A stretch of 36,753 nt of DNA from Faecalispora jeddahensis (GCF_000577335.1 NZ_CBYL010000034.1:1-36753); one strand, 5' to 3'. Positions 1-7,220 are shown, counted from the first letter of the stretch. Notes: generated by a model from the letters alone, not told the origin. Program-made: numbers and translations.

Positions 1-416
1 CCGAGTCCTCCGCCGCCCCCGTTTCCACCCAGAAGGCCGGCGAGTGCGCCGAGTCCTCCTCCGCCATCGCCCCCGCCGCCCAGAAGGCCCGACAAGGCAT
101 TCAGGCCGCCTGCGCCGCCAAGGCTTGACAGCAGCGAGCTGAGCTTTGCGGTATCCAGCCCGCCGGGCGCACCGGGGGACTGGGGTATGTTTCCGCCGCC
201 CGGGGCGGCAGAACCGGCATTCCCCAAAAGACCGGCCAGACTACTCAGGTCCAGCCCCTGAAGAGGGTTATTGCCGGCAGGTGCGTTCTGCCCCGGAGGC
301 GTGGGGGTGTTAGGTGTGGAATTCCCCAGCCCCAGCGAGGCCGCCAGACTATTCAGTTGCTGCATGGCCTGTGGGTCGCTGAGCAGCTCGTTGATTTTGC
401 TGGTGAGATCATCCAT
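1..416 (-). CDS. Gly/Leu-rich low-complexity protein, partial (C-terminus outside window)
   Basis: I do not recognise this family. The minus-strand frame is open from ATG at 416 to the window edge, giving 138 residues with no stop. It starts MDDLTSKINELLSDPQAMQQ, a short helical segment. A Pro/Asn/Gly-rich linker follows, and then repeated blocks of the form LSSLLSSLGG, LSGLLGGGG and LAGLLGG separated by Gly runs. A GGGTG/GTGAGGG purine stretch lies just upstream of the start. The gene follows the 434-691 gene by 17 bp on the same strand, and the two share an S-D/S-PQA motif followed by a short helix, so they are probably cotranscribed and related at the N-terminus. The repeats look like amphipathic Leu blocks on flexible spacers. 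No signal peptide or catalytic motif is visible. Confidence 0.6.
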   Translation of the reverse strand, partial: MDDLTSKINELLSDPQAMQQLNSLAASLGLGNSTPNTPTPPGQNAPAGNNPLQGLDLSSLAGLLGNAGSAAPGGGNIPQSPGAPGGLDTAKLSSLLSSLGGAGGLNALSGLLGGGGDGGGGLGALAGLLGGNGGGGGL

Positions 417-433
417 ACCCTCACACCCTTTTC

Positions 434-691
434 TTATTTCTGTCCGTTCAGGCGGCGCATCAAATCCTGCGCCTGCGGTGAGCTGATCAGCTTTTGAATT
501 GCCTGCTGGTCGTTCAGCACCTTTTGCAGTGTAGCTGCGTCATTCGGGTTCATGTTTTGCATCAGAGCGGGCAGGTTTCCGTTTTCCGCGTACTGCATGA
601 TTTCGTCCGGACTTTTGCCAAGGCGCTGCGCAAGCAGATTCAGCAGAAGCTGTTTTTCGTTGGCTTGGTTGGATTGGTTCGATTGCATCAT
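434..691 (-). CDS. Small hypothetical protein, 85 aa
   Basis: This small soluble protein is rich in Gln, Asn and Leu and has no recognised domain. It appears all-helical. After a Gln/Asn-rich N-terminus, one helix carries QLLLNLLAQRLGKSPDEI and a second carries LQKVLNDQQAIQKLISS before a charged end (RRLNGQK). The ATG at 691 is chosen over an in-frame GTG at 697 because AAAAGGGG lies about 5 nt before the ATG and runs into the GTG. It lies 17 bp upstream of the Gly-rich gene on the same strand. The similar SSPQAQDL and SDPQAMQQL segments suggest the two proteins act together. Function is unknown. Confidence 0.6.
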   Translation of the reverse strand: MMQSNQSNQANEKQLLLNLLAQRLGKSPDEIMQYAENGNLPALMQNMNPNDAATLQKVLNDQQAIQKLISSPQAQDLMRRLNGQK

Positions 692-761
692 TATCACCCC
701 TTTTCCTATGATATGAATGAGAGGTTCGGGATATGAAAGTTAAAGCACAAAACACTTTAAA

Positions 762-816
762 ATCGGCAGTTCTGCCTCCGTCTTCGGCGGGGAAAGAACC
801 CGAAACGCCGATTTGA
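762..816. other. Nested inverted repeat in the divergent intergenic region
   Basis: The stretch between the 434-691 gene and the phosphoesterase gene holds an outer stem ATCGGC/GCCGAT enclosing GTTC/GAAC and a UUCG-type inner hairpin (CTCCG-TCTT-CGGCGG). It lies in the leader of the minus-strand genes or upstream of the plus-strand gene. No clear U-tract follows on either strand, so I do not call it a terminator. The remaining sequence between 692 and 925 shows nothing else I can name. Confidence 0.35.
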
Positions 817-925
817 AGAAAAGGACAATACTTTTTTCAATTGGCGGTTCTTTTACCGCTGTTGATCAGAAAAGAACTGTAAAACTGGTTGAGTAAAAAG
901 CGGCATTGTGATAGAAGGAGGTTCC

Positions 926-1393
926 ATGAGAATTTTAGTTGTGTCAGATACACATGGAGATCGGCAGACCCTGCACCGCGTGATTTTGTCGCAGCCGAAG
1001 GCCGAGGTGGTGATCCATCTGGGGGATGGGTGCGACGACATGGAGGATGAACGCTTTGTCCATCCGGAAAAGATGTTTTTACAGGTGCGCGGCAACTGCG
1101 ATTGGGGATCCGCACTGCCCCCGCTGGGGGAAATCCAGTTGGAAAACCGCAAGATTTTCTATACCCACGGTAATTTGTACAATGTAAAATACACACTGGA
1201 TGAAATCAAGCTGGCCGCACGTCTGCAAAAAGCAACGATTCTGCTGTTCGGGCATACGCATGTACCATACACGGAGTATGATAACGGACTGTACGTGATG
1301 AATCCGGGTTCTCTGCGCGGAGCAGATGCCAGCTACGGCATTGTGGATTTGACGCCGCAGGGCGTGGTAACGAATGTGATCCGTGCGAATTAG
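926..1393 (+). CDS. YfcE/MJ0936-type metallophosphoesterase
   Basis: This 155-aa calcineurin-like phosphodiesterase belongs to the YfcE/MJ0936 group, which hydrolyses phosphodiester model substrates using two metal ions. All metal-binding motifs are present in order: SDTHGD near residue 8, HLGDGCDD around 38, RGNCDW around 58, THGN around 79 and GHTHVP around 112. The length matches the family. The ATG at 926 is used because GAAGGAGG lies 5-6 nt before it; a longer frame opening with GTG at 908 would place that Shine-Dalgarno inside the coding region. It is single-domain and cytoplasmic, with no signal peptide. The natural substrate of these small proteins is unknown. Confidence 0.88.
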   Translation: MRILVVSDTHGDRQTLHRVILSQPKAEVVIHLGDGCDDMEDERFVHPEKMFLQVRGNCDWGSALPPLGEIQLENRKIFYTHGNLYNVKYTLDEIKLAARLQKATILLFGHTHVPYTEYDNGLYVMNPGSLRGADASYGIVDLTPQGVVTNVIRAN

Positions 1394-1476
1394 GGTGGAA
1401 GAGAACTCGAAATTCAGAGGCAAAAAGGGCTTTCGTACGGGTGGGTAAGACGTCAGGTTTGCCGCCTTGTTTCGCA

Positions 1477-1505
1477 TTGACAAAATGGTGTGCCGATGCT
1501 ACTCT
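1477..1505 (+). promoter_or_regulatory. Candidate promoter for the phosphoglucomutase gene
   Basis: A perfect -35 TTGACA at 1477-1482 is followed by a 17-nt spacer and a weak -10 TACTCT at 1500-1505. Transcription would start near 1512, just before the structured leader at 1522-1602. The poor -10 makes this tentative. Confidence 0.4.
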
Positions 1506-1521
1506 AAGGATAGATGATCCA

Positions 1522-1602
1522 ACTTGAAAAAGGGCTTACTGGAATACGGAGATTTCTTCCCTGCTGCAGGCAGGGGGGGAAATCAATGGTTTGTTTTCAA
1601 GT
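1522..1602 (+). other. Structured 5' leader upstream of phosphoglucomutase
   Basis: A perfect 9-bp closing stem, ACTTGAAAA (1522-1530) with TTTTCAAGT (1594-1602), encloses an internal hairpin in which GATTTC (1551-1556) pairs with GAAATC (1579-1584) and CCCTGC pairs with GCAGGG. No T-tract follows, so it is not a simple terminator. It sits about 60 nt before the gene and looks like a cis-acting RNA element. I match it to no known riboswitch class. Confidence 0.45.
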
Positions 1603-1660
1603 AGAAGGATGATACAAATAACGTCTTTTGATCGGGCGAAAGGAAAGGAACGTACCGGAT

Positions 1661-3355
1661 ATGACAGAATATGAGAGATGGCGCAATACCCCTTTGGAAG
1701 ACCCGAAGCTGACTCAGGAGCTGGAAGACATTGCCGATCAGCCGGAGGAGATCAACGACCGGTTTTACCGCGATCTGGAATTTGGAACGGGCGGCTTGCG
1801 CGGCGTGTTGGGCGCGGGAACCAACCGGATGAATATTTACACCGTGCGGAAAGCAACCCAGGGCCTCGCGAATTATCTGAATAAAAAGAAACCCGGCGGC
1901 GCGGTGGCAATTGCCCACGACAGCCGGATCAATTCCGAGCTTTTTGCAAGGGAGGCCGCAGGTGTTCTGGCGGCCAGCGGCATTACGGCTCATCTGTATC
2001 CCGAGCTGATGCCCACTCCCGCTTTGTCCTTTGCAGTGCGTTACCTGCACTGTGACGCGGGCATCAACATAACGGCGAGCCATAATCCCGCCAAATACAA
2101 CGGCTACAAGGCGTACGGCAGCGACGGCTGCCAGATTGCGCTGGAAATGGCCGACCGCGTGCTGGAGGAGATCAATAGTCTCGATATTTTCAGCGACGTC
2201 AAACATATTTCTTATGAGGAAGGCGTGGAGAAGGGCCTGATTAGGACGATTCCGCAGGAGGTAGCGGATGCGTATATAGAGGCCGTGAAGAGCCAGAGCC
2301 TGCTCCGCGACATCGATGGCGGCCTGAAGGTGGTTTACACGCCGCTCAACGGTGCGGGACGCATGTGTGTGACCCGCGTGTTGAAAGAAATCGGCATTAG
2401 CGATGTTACGGTCGTTCCCGAACAGGCCGAGCCGGACGGAAACTTCCCCACCTGCCCTTATCCGAATCCGGAATTCCGCGAGGCGCTGCAAAAGGGACTC
2501 GACCTCAGCGCGCGCCTGCAGCCCGATCTGCTGCTGGCAACTGACCCCGACAGCGACCGCGTGGGCATCGCCGTGCGGCACAATGGCGAATTCGTGCTGC
2601 TCAACGGCAACGAGGTCGGTGTTCTTCTGCTGGATTTTGTGGCGCGCATGCGACGTCAGAATGGCACCATGCCGGAGCGCCCGGCGGTGGTCAGCACAAT
2701 CGTCAGCACCGATATGAACGAGGCGGTCACGGCGGAATATGGGATCGAGCTGTTCAAGGTGCTTACCGGCTTCAAATACATCGGTGAAAAAGTCGGGGAA
2801 CTGGAGGCCAAAGGGGAGCGGGACCGCTTTATTTTCGGCTACGAGGAAAGCTACGGATATCTGGCGGGCAGCTATGTGCGCGATAAGGATGCCGTAAATG
2901 CCAGCATGCTGATCTGCGAAATGGCGCTCTATTACAAGCGCCAGGGTAAAACACTGGTGGAAGCAATGGGCGATCTGTACCAAAAACACGGCTATTATAT
3001 CAACGATCTGCTGAACTTCGCGTTTGAAGGACAGGACGGCATGAATAAGATGTCCGGTATGATGGATGCGCTGCGCAAAGCCGCGCCGGAGCAGATTGCG
3101 GGTTACCGCGTGATCGGCCACAGCGATTATGAGACCAGGATTCGTTTTGACGGCGAGGAGCAGAGTCCCATTGATCTGCCGAAATCAAACGTTTTGGAGT
3201 ATCGCATGGAAAACGGCTGCAAGCTGATGGTGCGTCCCTCCGGTACTGAGCCGAAGATCAAGATTTATCTTTCCGCACGCGGCGCGCATCGGGAAGAGGC
3301 TCTTGAGATCATCGGTAAGCTGAAAGAAGCGTCACCGAAGCTGCTTGGAATTTAA
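1661..3355 (+). CDS. pgcA: Alpha-phosphoglucomutase / phosphomannomutase
   Basis: This 564-aa alpha-D-phosphohexomutase interconverts glucose 1-phosphate and glucose 6-phosphate (or the mannose forms), feeding glycolipid, wall polymer and glycogen precursors in the cytoplasm. All four domain signatures are visible. The phosphoserine loop TASHNPAKYNGYKAYG lies near residue 140, the Mg site DPDSDRVG near 300, the sugar-binding loop EESYGYLAGSYV near 400 and the phosphate-binding loop RPSGTEPKIKIY near 525. Length fits the PgcA/YhxB group. The ATG at 1661 is preferred over an upstream TTG at 1628, because AAAGGAAAGGAA lies about 10 nt before it and the family begins near this point. A structured leader precedes it. 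Confidence 0.93.
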   Translation: MTEYERWRNTPLEDPKLTQELEDIADQPEEINDRFYRDLEFGTGGLRGVLGAGTNRMNIYTVRKATQGLANYLNKKKPGGAVAIAHDSRINSELFAREAAGVLAASGITAHLYPELMPTPALSFAVRYLHCDAGINITASHNPAKYNGYKAYGSDGCQIALEMADRVLEEINSLDIFSDVKHISYEEGVEKGLIRTIPQEVADAYIEAVKSQSLLRDIDGGLKVVYTPLNGAGRMCVTRVLKEIGISDVTVVPEQAEPDGNFPTCPYPNPEFREALQKGLDLSARLQPDLLLATDPDSDRVGIAVRHNGEFVLLNGNEVGVLLLDFVARMRRQNGTMPERPAVVSTIVSTDMNEAVTAEYGIELFKVLTGFKYIGEKVGELEAKGERDRFIFGYEESYGYLAGSYVRDKDAVNASMLICEMALYYKRQGKTLVEAMGDLYQKHGYYINDLLNFAFEGQDGMNKMSGMMDALRKAAPEQIAGYRVIGHSDYETRIRFDGEEQSPIDLPKSNVLEYRMENGCKLMVRPSGTEPKIKIYLSARGAHREEALEIIGKLKEASPKLLGI

Positions 3356-3391
3356 GGTTTTGTGTAATTTGTGAAAAAACAGATTAATCCG

Positions 3392-3420
3392 TTGACAAAT
3401 CCGATAGGCGGGGTTATACT
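3392..3420 (+). promoter_or_regulatory. Promoter of tandem ncRNA copy 1
   Basis: TTGACA at 3392-3397, a 17-nt spacer and TATACT at 3415-3420 make a strong housekeeping promoter. The same arrangement precedes copy 2, and the surrounding sequence is also conserved between copies. The predicted start is about 3427. Confidence 0.8.
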
Positions 3421-3426
3421 ATAAAC

Positions 3427-3576
3427 AAGTTATACAGGACGGACAAACGGAGTCCGCGCGATATATTGGAATCAGCGCCATGCGAAAGCATACCGGGCCG
3501 GCAGAAGCCGGAACGGCCAGGTCTGTATAATGAAAAGATGATTCAGCAGCTAAGAGAAATCTTAGCTGCTTTTTTG
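3427..3576 (+). ncRNA. Unrecognised structured RNA, tandem copy 1
   Basis: This is a free-standing RNA of about 150 nt with its own promoter and intrinsic terminator and no downstream open frame of its own. Paired elements: closing stem TTATACAG (3430-3437) with CTGTATAA (3523-3530); hairpin GGAC-loop AAACGGA-GTCC; a GCGC...GCGC helix; hairpin ATGC-GAAA-GCAT with a GNRA tetraloop; and hairpin CCGGC-AGAA-GCCGG. A separate terminator, AGCAGCTAAGA-GAAA-TCTTAGCTGCT followed by T6, ends it at 3545-3576. The second copy preserves all elements, and the first hairpin covaries. I recognise no Rfam family: it does not read as 6S, tmRNA, SRP, RNase P or a common riboswitch. Confidence 0.72.
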
Positions 3577-3725
3577 CAGGTTAAACCTGCACATACGTCG
3601 CGGGGCAGCTCAGATAAAAGTTTCCGCTTCGCGCTCCATTCGTCGCGCGTGCGCTGGCTGTTTTTGCGCGGAAGTAGCCTTTCGTCTTGTAAGCATTATT
3701 TTTATCTTTATGGGTTGCCCGTGTG

Positions 3726-3800
3726 AATTCTGCTGGCACGAGGGGCAAGCCTGCGCCAGCAGAATTTTTATGTGAGACAAGTCATAGAAAAATTCACCTT
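3726..3800 (+). repeat. Dispersed palindromic repeat, partial copy
   Basis: This is a copy of the intergenic repeat family whose fullest member lies at 12353-12470. AATTCTGCTGGC pairs perfectly over 12 bp with GCCAGCAGAATT across a loop containing the family core CACGAGGGGCAAGC. It is followed by the degenerate GTGAG...GTCAT and AAAAA...CACCTTTC tail. The 5' GCGAAAGTAAG hairpin found in full copies is absent. A separate perfect palindrome, GCAGGTT-A-AACCTGC, lies at 3576-3590. Confidence 0.7.
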
Positions 3801-3926
3801 TCAAATCAACGCTGAAAAAAGGAACAATTTTTCGCTATGGCACGAAGAGGGGAGCGGGCAGAATTTGTGAAAATAGGGATGAATATTAATTATTTGTTAA
3901 ATATAAGTAAATTTGCAAATAGACTA

Positions 3927-3955
3927 TTGACAAATCGGATAAGTGGGGTTATACT
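3927..3955 (+). promoter_or_regulatory. Promoter of tandem ncRNA copy 2
   Basis: TTGACA at 3927-3932, a 17-nt spacer and TATACT at 3950-3955. The two promoters share the spacer pattern AATC-GATA-G-GGGGT, so the duplication included the promoter. The predicted start is about 3962. Confidence 0.8.
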
Positions 3956-3961
3956 ATAAAC

Positions 3962-4113
3962 AAGTTATACAGGATAGACAAACGGAGTCTGCGCGAAATA
4001 TTGGAATCAGCGCCATGCGAAAGCATACCGGGCCGGCGATAGGCCGGAACGGTAAGGTCTGTATAATGAAACGATCATTCAGCGGCAAAGAGAAATCTTG
4101 GCTGCTTTTTTTA
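3962..4113 (+). ncRNA. Unrecognised structured RNA, tandem copy 2
   Basis: This is the second copy of the RNA at 3427-3576, about 535 bp downstream and the same length. The closing stem TTATACAG (3965-3972)/CTGTATAA (4059-4066), the AAACGGA loop, the central GGAATCAGCGC segment and the ATGC-GAAA-GCAT hairpin are identical. The first hairpin is AGAC/GTCT here against GGAC/GTCC in copy 1, a compensatory change that supports real base pairing. The CCGGC hairpin loop and its 3' flank differ (CGGT for CGGC). The terminator AGCGGCAAAGA-GAAA-TCTTGGCTGCT-T7 has one G-U pair and one A-G mismatch, so it is weaker. Role unknown. Confidence 0.72.
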
Positions 4114-4185
4114 TTTGTCCGCGGCAAACAGAGTTTTGCCTGCGGGCTTTTTGCTGTTTTATGGAAGCAGAATCAAGTCTCCCTA

Positions 4186-4215
4186 TTGCCGCAGGAATGC
4201 TGCCGGTAGTATAAT
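4186..4215 (+). promoter_or_regulatory. Candidate promoter for the 4291 gene
   Basis: TTGCCG at 4186-4191, an 18-nt spacer and a perfect TATAAT at 4210-4215, placing the start about 70 nt before the ATG. Confidence 0.5.
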
Positions 4216-4290
4216 GAATGCGATACGATGGCAAGAAGTATCTGCGGGGAGGGCGCAGCCCTGATCCTGCGGCAGAACGGAGGAAATGGA

Positions 4291-4776
4291 ATGGACGGCT
4301 TTCGAAACTGGACGGTTACCGTAGACGGTCAGCCGCACGAGGTCGGGATTAAATTTGGATTGTTTCGCGCCACGGTGCATGTGGACGGCGAACGGCGCGC
4401 CGCGAAAAGCAAGAATCAGTTTGTTCGGGTGATCGACGAGGATCTGTCTGTGGACGGCAAGGATATCCGGATCACGGCGATGGGCAATTCTGTTGACGTG
4501 GCTGTGGATGGCGTTTACCTGAGATCCGGCAAGCCGTACGTGCCGATGTCGCTGATTCCCGTTTGGGCCACGGTAATGATTCCGGTGCTGATGGCGACGG
4601 GTCTTTTGTTGTTTGGCGTTTTGGGCTTTGCTTTAGGGCTGCTGGCCGGTGTGCTTGCGCTGCATCAGTCGCTCCCGATTTCGGGCAAAAGCAGGCTGCC
4701 CTTGTGCGGCGCCATCTATGCCGTTACGCTTGTGATCCAATTGGTCGGCGGAATTTACGGCCACGGTTGGTTATGA
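4291..4776 (+). CDS. Two-part protein: beta-rich VDG-repeat domain plus membrane tail
   Basis: This 161-aa protein is of unrecognised family. Residues 1-85 are a soluble beta-rich segment with four turn motifs of the type V-x-V-D-G (VTVDG, VHVDG, LSVDG, VAVDG). The opening W-x-V-x-V-D-G-x-x-H-x-V pattern resembles FAIM-type beta domains, although that is only inference. Residues 95-160 hold two hydrophobic segments (PVWATVMIPVLMATGLLLFG and a C-terminal one around residues 133-157). The soluble part should face the cytoplasm because there is no signal peptide. The ATG at 4291 has GGAGG 7 nt upstream; an upstream ATG at 4228 lacks a site. The gene stands alone between the tandem RNAs and apgM. 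Function unknown. Confidence 0.65.
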   Translation: MDGFRNWTVTVDGQPHEVGIKFGLFRATVHVDGERRAAKSKNQFVRVIDEDLSVDGKDIRITAMGNSVDVAVDGVYLRSGKPYVPMSLIPVWATVMIPVLMATGLLLFGVLGFALGLLAGVLALHQSLPISGKSRLPLCGAIYAVTLVIQLVGGIYGHGWL

Positions 4777-4788
4777 CTGCCGAACGGT

Positions 4789-4817
4789 TTGAAATCCGGT
4801 GCGGATTGTGTTAGAAT
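4789..4817 (+). promoter_or_regulatory. Promoter for the phosphoglycerate mutase gene
   Basis: TTGAAA at 4789-4794, a 17-nt spacer and TAGAAT at 4812-4817, about 40 nt before the ATG. Confidence 0.6.
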
Positions 4818-4855
4818 AGACTAAACTCTAAATCATACGGAAGGGACAACTCTCT

Positions 4856-6064
4856 ATGAAATACGTAGTTTTGTTGTGCGATGGAATGGCGGACTATCCG
4901 GTTGAGGAGCTGGGCGGAAAAACCCCCATGCAGGCCGCCCGCAAGCCCTATATGGATTCTTTGGCAAAGAAGTCACAGGTTGGCCTGGTCAAGACGGTGG
5001 CGGATCACCTGAAGCCCGGCAGCGACGTGGCAAACCTGTCGGTTCTGGGATACGACCCCGCAGTCTACTACACCGGCCGCTCTCCTCTGGAGGCAGGCAG
5101 TATCGGCATCGATATGAAGCCCACGGATGTTTCGTTCCGCTGCAATCTCGTCACGCTTTCGGACGAGCCTGAATACGCCGACAAGACGATTCTGGATTAC
5201 TGTGCCGACGATATTTCCACCGAGGAAGCGGAAATCCTGATCAAATATCTGGCGGAGCATTTCGACAGTGAGGAGTTCCGACTGTACAGCGGCGTCAGCT
5301 ACCGTCATTGCCTGATCTGGAATAACGGCACGCTGGAAGTCGGCACTTTGACACCGCCGCACGATATCACCGGCAAGCCGATCCGCGAGTATATTCCCAC
5401 GCACCCCAACGCGGCCAAACTGTATGATATGATGGTGAAATCGTATGATCTGCTGAAAAATCACCCGGTGAACCAGGCGCGTGTGGCGCGCGGTCAGCGC
5501 CCGGCCAACAGCATGTGGCTTTGGGGCGAGGGCGTTCGCGCACAGCTTTCTCCGTTCGAGGAGAAATATGGCCTGAAAGGCTCGATGATCTCGGCGGTCG
5601 ACCTGCTCAAGGGAATCGGCAAGTTTTCCGGCATGCACGTGGTGCACGTGGAGGGCGCCACCGGTTATATCGATACCAACTTTGAGGGCAAGGCGCGGGC
5701 CGCGCTGAAAGAGCTGGCAGACGGCCAGGATTTTGTGTACATTCATGTGGAAGCCCCCGATGAGTGCGGGCATCGCCACGAGATTGAGAATAAGGTAAAA
5801 TCCATAGAATACATTGACGGCCGGATTTTGAAGCTGCTGCTCGAGGATATGGAGCAGTACGACGATTACAGCATTCTGGTGGTGCCGGATCACCCGACGC
5901 CGCTGGCGCTGCGCACCCACACGAACGACCCTGTGCCGTTCCTGATTTACCGCAAAAGCAAGGAATGCCCCGGCGTAGACTGCTTCTCGGAGGAATCCGC
6001 AGCTGCGACCGGTCTGCGTGTGGACACGGGCCACCTGCTCATGGAAAAATTCATCAAGGGATGA
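4856..6064 (+). CDS. apgM: Cofactor-independent phosphoglycerate mutase, archaeal ApgM type (or alternative homoserine kinase)
   Basis: This 402-aa protein belongs to the alkaline-phosphatase-like superfamily, COG3635. The metal-binding start VVLLCDGMADYP, the PGSDVANLSVLGYDP segment carrying the phosphorylated serine, the CGHRHEIENKVKSIEYID segment and VVPDHPTP near residue 347 with its metal-binding histidine are all present. Members isomerise 3- and 2-phosphoglycerate without 2,3-bisphosphoglycerate. In bacteria that lack ThrB, relatives have been proposed as homoserine kinases, and the sequence alone does not separate the two. The length is typical. The start at 4856 has AAGGGACAA upstream. 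It is a single-gene unit ended by the terminator at 6093-6128. Confidence 0.88.
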   Translation: MKYVVLLCDGMADYPVEELGGKTPMQAARKPYMDSLAKKSQVGLVKTVADHLKPGSDVANLSVLGYDPAVYYTGRSPLEAGSIGIDMKPTDVSFRCNLVTLSDEPEYADKTILDYCADDISTEEAEILIKYLAEHFDSEEFRLYSGVSYRHCLIWNNGTLEVGTLTPPHDITGKPIREYIPTHPNAAKLYDMMVKSYDLLKNHPVNQARVARGQRPANSMWLWGEGVRAQLSPFEEKYGLKGSMISAVDLLKGIGKFSGMHVVHVEGATGYIDTNFEGKARAALKELADGQDFVYIHVEAPDECGHRHEIENKVKSIEYIDGRILKLLLEDMEQYDDYSILVVPDHPTPLALRTHTNDPVPFLIYRKSKECPGVDCFSEESAAATGLRVDTGHLLMEKFIKG

Positions 6065-6092
6065 TTCCGCCTTCGCGGGATTTCCTGCGTAA

Positions 6093-6128
6093 AAAAGCGC
6101 GGAAGGGGTACTCCCTTTCCGCGCTTTT
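6093..6128. terminator. Bidirectional terminator between apgM and the MBL-fold gene
   Basis: AAAA-GCGCGGAA-GGGG...TCCC-TTTCCGCGC-TTTT forms a long GC-rich stem with A and T tracts on opposite sides. It therefore serves both the plus-strand apgM and the convergent minus-strand gene. Confidence 0.85.
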
Positions 6129-6146
6129 CATTCTTTTGGGGCAGCG

Positions 6147-6896
6147 TTATTCCACGTCAAAGAGAAACGGCTGGCCCTGATGGGTGAGCACCTGCACCCG
6201 GTTCAGATAGTCCTGTGCTTCGGGCTGGCGGCGCAGCCAGTCAAATACCTCATATTGATCGCGGAAGTGCATCGGAACGACGTGGCGGGTATCCGTTGCA
6301 CGCATCAAGTAGTCCAGCCCTTTCCAGTAGGTTCCCTCAAGCCGTCCGTCCAGCGGGACGAACGCCAGATCGATCTGTTCCCCCGCAATGCAGTCGATCT
6401 GCTCTTTGTAATCCTGTTCCATCTGGCGGCGGTACGCGTCGCTTTCGCCCTCCCAGTCCCAGAAATTCAGGTCGCCGGCATGGTAGATGACAGCGCCCGG
6501 TATGCGGATCAAAAACGCTACGCCCTCGTCGGTAGACAGCAGCGTGCGGATCACCAGGCCGTTCCACTCGTATTGCTGACCGGCTCGAACCGTTAATACG
6601 AAATCGGATGAAAGGCCGTGCGGAGCGGGAACGTCATCGGAAAGAACATAGTGAATCCCCGGAAGCTCTTCCTGCCAGGTGAAAATACTTTTGTCAAAAT
6701 GGTCATAGTGCGCGTGAGAAACGAATACCGTTACAGGCAGGCCAAATTCGCGTATCTGCTGAAGATCGAGCCGGCCGGAATCCAGAGAGCCGGTGCGCGG
6801 TTCCCCTGCATACGGGTAATAATCAAAAATAAAGCAATGGGTTTCCGTCTTTAAGACGAACGCGCTGTTATACAAATACCATCCTTGCAGCTTCAT
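6147..6896 (-). CDS. Metallo-beta-lactamase-fold hydrolase
   Basis: This 249-aa MBL-fold protein has the metal motif SHAHYDHFD around residue 60, a central IYHAGDLNFWDWEG segment around 140 with the third metal ligand region, and a C-terminal PMHFRDQ histidine around 215. Both the UlaG/YtnP-like and RNase Z-like branches hydrolyse ester or lactone bonds. The family is too broad to fix a substrate here. The ATG at 6896 has GGAGG 6 nt upstream (GGAGGAACCCC); a longer frame to 6926 would bury it. There is no signal peptide, so it is cytoplasmic. It is monocistronic, convergent with apgM and divergent from the efflux operon. Confidence 0.85.
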   Translation of the reverse strand: MKLQGWYLYNSAFVLKTETHCFIFDYYPYAGEPRTGSLDSGRLDLQQIREFGLPVTVFVSHAHYDHFDKSIFTWQEELPGIHYVLSDDVPAPHGLSSDFVLTVRAGQQYEWNGLVIRTLLSTDEGVAFLIRIPGAVIYHAGDLNFWDWEGESDAYRRQMEQDYKEQIDCIAGEQIDLAFVPLDGRLEGTYWKGLDYLMRATDTRHVVPMHFRDQYEVFDWLRRQPEAQDYLNRVQVLTHQGQPFLFDVE

Positions 6897-7086
6897 GGGG
6901 TTCCTCCTTTGTATCCTGGGGTGCAAGCGCCATCCTGTTTTTTTTATTTTCTTTCACCTGCACCGCGATGTGTTAGCGGCCTCAAACCCGCCGGGGTCCA
7001 CCTGCTTTGCAGCTATTTTACCACAAAAAGGCTGCGGAGAAAACTACCGTTTTCCCCATATGGTATTTCTTTCAAATACTTTTGCC

Positions 7087-7115
7087 TTGACATTCAAAAT
7101 AAATACTCTTATTAT
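7087..7115 (+). promoter_or_regulatory. Distal promoter P1 of the efflux operon
   Basis: TTGACA at 7087-7092, a 17-nt spacer and TATTAT at 7110-7115. The predicted start near 7122 falls inside the palindrome at 7119-7133. Confidence 0.6.
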
Positions 7116-7118
7116 ATA

Positions 7119-7133
7119 GTTAATGTCATTAAC
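7119..7133. promoter_or_regulatory. Palindromic operator candidate at the P1 start site
   Basis: GTTAAT-GTC-ATTAAC is a perfect 6-bp inverted repeat with a 3-nt centre, placed at the predicted +1 of P1. This is the usual position for a repressor site, but no repressor gene lies next to it. Confidence 0.45.
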
Positions 7134-7220
7134 AATTTTCGCAGGGTGCAGGGCGCCTGTTGCGAAATTATGACTATTCTGTAAAATTATGATGAGCCGC
7201 GCTCCCATAATTGAAATCGA

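Noticed and set aside
1583-3121. Long minus-strand open frame (512 codons) opposite the phosphoglucomutase gene
   Set aside because: It is the antisense shadow of a GC-rich conserved gene, with no ribosome binding site and no recognisable domain. The same applies to the antisense frames over apgM, the activator, transketolase, ilvB and ychF.
3427-3576. Known riboswitch classes (c-di-GMP, ZTP, glycine, SAM, purine) for the tandem RNA
   Set aside because: The conserved core sequences of these classes are not present, and the RNA ends in its own terminator without a regulated gene.
3466-4209. Short plus-strand frames at 3466-3726 and 3943-4209
   Set aside because: They run across the tandem RNA genes and their terminators, and the conserved sequence there follows RNA pairing and not codon structure.
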